From Promethearchaeota archaeon (GTDB lineage Archaea; Asgardarchaeota; Lokiarchaeia; Sigynarchaeales; SOKP01): a DNA stretch of 64,000 bases. The position numbers were made by a program, and so were the translations under genes. The stretch is from assembly GCA_019058515.1 (NCBI GenBank), contig JAHPYY010000135.1:9716-73715 (forward strand), written 5' to 3'. The notes under the pieces are model-generated. The model saw only the letters and a program-made list of their open reading frames with translations. It was not told where the DNA came from and ran no database searches. Within the stretch, counting starts at the first letter, position 1. The number at the start of each line of letters is the position of its first letter. Positions 62,135 to 64,000 of this stretch are shown piece after piece.

Positions 62135-63348
62135 AACAGCGCGTCGTACAACTCGTTCCCCGAACCATACAACCGCAGATTCGAAACTTCTTGCTCAAAC
62201 CAATTGCAAATTAAATGATCTTCGAACTGGTCTCTTCTCTGGTCGTAGCACCAGCACGGTACATATCCACGGGGCGTGAACCCAAATTCTAAAAGTAGCT
62301 GTTGTTCTTTTGGATCGTAAGCAGATGTGAAAATTTCGCAGTATCTCACTCGCAAAGAATTCATAATTTCTCTTAGCTTGTTTAACAACGCGTAAAATTG
62401 CTCAAGTGTGTTATAAGTAAAAGAGATCCTCTCTATATTGCTTAAATGACGAGTATACAAGGCTTTTAATCGGCTTTCAGTCCCCTTGATACTGATTTTA
62501 ACCTCCTCGTAACCAAATCCAACTCTCTTTCTCTTAACTCTGACTTTTTGCTTAAAAATTTCGATAAAATCTGGGTCTAAATTGAGATCGGGACTTTCCA
62601 CGCGGAAGTTTCCTAAACCATATAAATTGTCAGCGTAAAAATAGCAGCCTAACGCTTCAGGTATCAAATTAGGGCGCATATCCTTTCGATAGGAAGAGAA
62701 CGCTCGTTCCGAATACACTGCACCGAAGACATCTGACTCGAGCTCCCCAAAAAACACATCCTTATTGGGTAGAATACCAAGCGTTTTTATTCCGCACACC
62801 GCAGTCATGTACTGAGAAGCAGTGTGAGCACCTCTATTTTCGCAGTACCACACTTTGATATCTATAAATGTAGACCACATCCAGGTGTAACTCCCAATAA
62901 TCGTTTTCACGACGTCTAATTTTGAGTGGTAAGGCTTCATTAACATAAAACCCCCCATGTACCCCTTTTTATGTTTGAAATCTAACGCGCAGTGAAAACA
63001 CCCAACAAATTCCTCCGGGGATATTTCAAACAGAATGAAATGGTGGCGCGGATCTTTTATCATCGATCGTAAAGCATCCTCGTCTTCCATCTCGCGATAA
63101 GGATAGGTGCCATCGTAGACTTCTTTACAGATGTTAGAAAGAACTTTCGCATGTTCGGGTTTTGCAAGCTTCAAGACTGGGGTAAATCTGTCGTTTTTTT
63201 GGCCTTTCAAATTGAAGTTTAACCTTATACCCTTTTCAATATTATTACTAATAACTCCTTGAAACACATCGAGAAATTGCTCGATCGTATCGGGAAATAA
63301 TAGTTCACGAGGGATCTCGTAGATGGGTAAAAGCTCTTGAGTGATCAT
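62131..63348 (-). CDS. GNAT-like acetyltransferase with two-part architecture
   Basis: About 405 residues. A GNAT-like core occupies the first half: VLKLAKPEHAKVLSNICKEVY, then HHFILFEISPEEFVGCFHCALDFKHKKGYMGGFMLMKPYHSK, where a P-loop-like glycine pair and the beta-strand pattern fit acetyl-CoA binding. A second alpha/beta half is seen at ISFTYNTLEQFYALLNKL...GFTPRGYVPCW. Similar double proteins in archaea are uncharacterised. I use ATG 63348 (MITQELLPIYE), since the upstream TTG 63396 has no support. The gene appears richer in GC than its neighbours. Substrate unknown. Confidence 0.65.
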   Translation of the reverse strand: MITQELLPIYEIPRELLFPDTIEQFLDVFQGVISNNIEKGIRLNFNLKGQKNDRFTPVLKLAKPEHAKVLSNICKEVYDGTYPYREMEDEDALRSMIKDPRHHFILFEISPEEFVGCFHCALDFKHKKGYMGGFMLMKPYHSKLDVVKTIIGSYTWMWSTFIDIKVWYCENRGAHTASQYMTAVCGIKTLGILPNKDVFFGELESDVFGAVYSERAFSSYRKDMRPNLIPEALGCYFYADNLYGLGNFRVESPDLNLDPDFIEIFKQKVRVKRKRVGFGYEEVKISIKGTESRLKALYTRHLSNIERISFTYNTLEQFYALLNKLREIMNSLRVRYCEIFTSAYDPKEQQLLLEFGFTPRGYVPCWCYDQRRDQFEDHLICNWFEQEVSNLRLYGSGNELYDALF

Positions 63349-63622
63349 TGTTTGGTCATGACAATAGAACGCAATAAATACTCTTATATAGTTCAATTAC
63401 TCAAGACTATTTAAAGAAAAATTAACGATTGGATGCAAAATCCAGTGATTTAAACACCAGTTTAAAATATAAATTATTCTAAATCTTATGATATTATCAG
63501 ATTTTAATCAATTTTCTGAGAGCAATTGACTATCAAACTAAAAAATAATTTGTTAAAAGTAAATATTTAAAGGAAGCCAGATCTTCTATTTAATTAACGC
63601 CAATTAACTAAAAAGAAGATCG

Positions 63623-64000
63623 ATGACCCCCATAAGAATAGAGCAAACCACTCTTATTAAATTTTTTCCTATTTCGCGTGAACTAAACGCACCGCATCGC
63701 ATCCCCGATCAAAATCGCACGCAAACGAATTAACAATATACGCTAATTTTTGAGCCTAAAAATAGCATAAAGATTAAAGAAACGCACTGTTACAGGTGTA
63801 ATTCGCGATTAGTAAAGAACAGTTGGAACCACAGGTTTCTATTCCTAGAGTTTAGACGAGGGAAAAGGAGATTCCGCGCAATGCGTAAACGGTGTCCAAA
63901 CTGCTGAGAAATTCCCATCGATTTGTCTCGCTACGCTCCTAAATACGGATTTTATCACGAACGGTTCAAGAGAATGGCAAGACAACATTATATGGAGGGA
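63623..64000 (+). pseudogene. decayed transposase-like ORF with zinc ribbon, running off the right edge
   Basis: One frame from ATG 63623 is interrupted by TAA at 63731-63733 and TGA at 63905-63907, then continues open to the window end. The middle part has a zinc-ribbon pattern: HCYRCNSRLVKNSW, a basic strand (FRRGKRRFRAMRKRCPNC), then, after the TGA, EIPIDLSRYAPKYGFYHERF and MARQHY. This is the layout of ISL3-like or similar transposases, where a glycine usually follows CPNC; a GGA-to-TGA change explains the stop. Selenocysteine is unlikely because a second stop (TAA) lies upstream. The local base composition is richer in GC than the preceding AT-rich spacer. The rest of the element lies outside the window. 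Confidence 0.4.

Noticed and set aside
63623..64000. Second selenoprotein at TGA 63905
   Set aside because: The same frame also has a TAA at 63731, the residue expected at the TGA is glycine in zinc-ribbon transposases, and no SECIS can be seen before the window ends.

Overview
The window reads as archaeal DNA, most likely from the Asgard (Lokiarchaeia-like) lineage. The sequence is AT-rich. Intergenic regions carry archaeal TATA-like boxes, and many genes have AGGTGA/GGAGG ribosome binding sites. The gene set includes a form III RuBisCO next to a ribose-1,5-bisphosphate isomerase, a Bat-type HTH regulator, an archaeal HTH/Zn-ribbon regulator and a SET-domain protein. A short IscA/HesB-like gene has an in-frame UGA followed by a eukaryote-like SECIS hairpin in its 3' UTR, an arrangement described for Lokiarchaeota. 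The taxonomic placement is inference; no rRNA or other marker gene is present.

Layout. 0-3 kb: small membrane proteins and CorA. 3-6 kb: URO-D-family methyltransferase-like protein, GPH sugar transporter and a tautomerase. 6-9.6 kb (minus strand): RuBisCO, R15P isomerase and an Fe-S protein, the core of archaeal nucleoside/AMP salvage. 9.6-16.5 kb: carbohydrate region with a GH3 fragment, an MFS gene interrupted by a 30-bp insertion, an enoyl-CoA hydratase, a second GPH transporter and a GH94-like phosphorylase. 16.8-21 kb: three QueG-like double-cluster Fe-S proteins with a methyltransferase, a Bat-type regulator and a TPR protein. 22-30.5 kb: decayed small membrane ORFs, PH/DUF1648 protein, PanE-like reductase, histidine phosphatase, the selenoprotein, GNAT, CrtI-like oxidoreductase and IlvD. 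30.5-38 kb: HTH/Zn-ribbon regulator, a large orphan protein, CBS protein, cold-shock protein, GDPD, hydrolase remnant, SET protein and a Zn-ribbon protein. 38.5-49.6 kb: six-PAS histidine kinase, acyl-CoA ligase, 7TM protein, ARPP-1-like protein with its wHTH partner, MFS exporter, GNAT and several gene remnants. 49.7-53.4 kb: leuA-leuC-leuD operon with a leucine-rich leader ORF and a hairpin with U-tract in front of leuA. 53.6-64 kb: CDF-like protein fused to winged helices, methyltransferase, membrane/Zn-ribbon proteins, second 7TM paralogue, flavoprotein, E1-like protein, serine beta-lactamase-like protein, GNAT-like protein and a decayed transposase-like ORF.

How genes work together. leuABCD-type genes and ilvD cover much of branched-chain amino acid synthesis. 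RuBisCO and R15P isomerase form the usual ribulose-bisphosphate route from AMP. The GPH transporter and GH94-like gene form a likely oligosaccharide uptake and phosphorolysis pair.

The most notable signals are the selenoprotein with its SECIS, the leucine-rich leader ORF in front of leuA, and a recurring use of AUA/AUC/AUU start codons placed at normal distance behind a Shine-Dalgarno sequence. There are also many gene remnants (GH3, MFS, alpha/beta hydrolase, ABC permease, TPR, transposase). No tRNA, rRNA or CRISPR array was seen.
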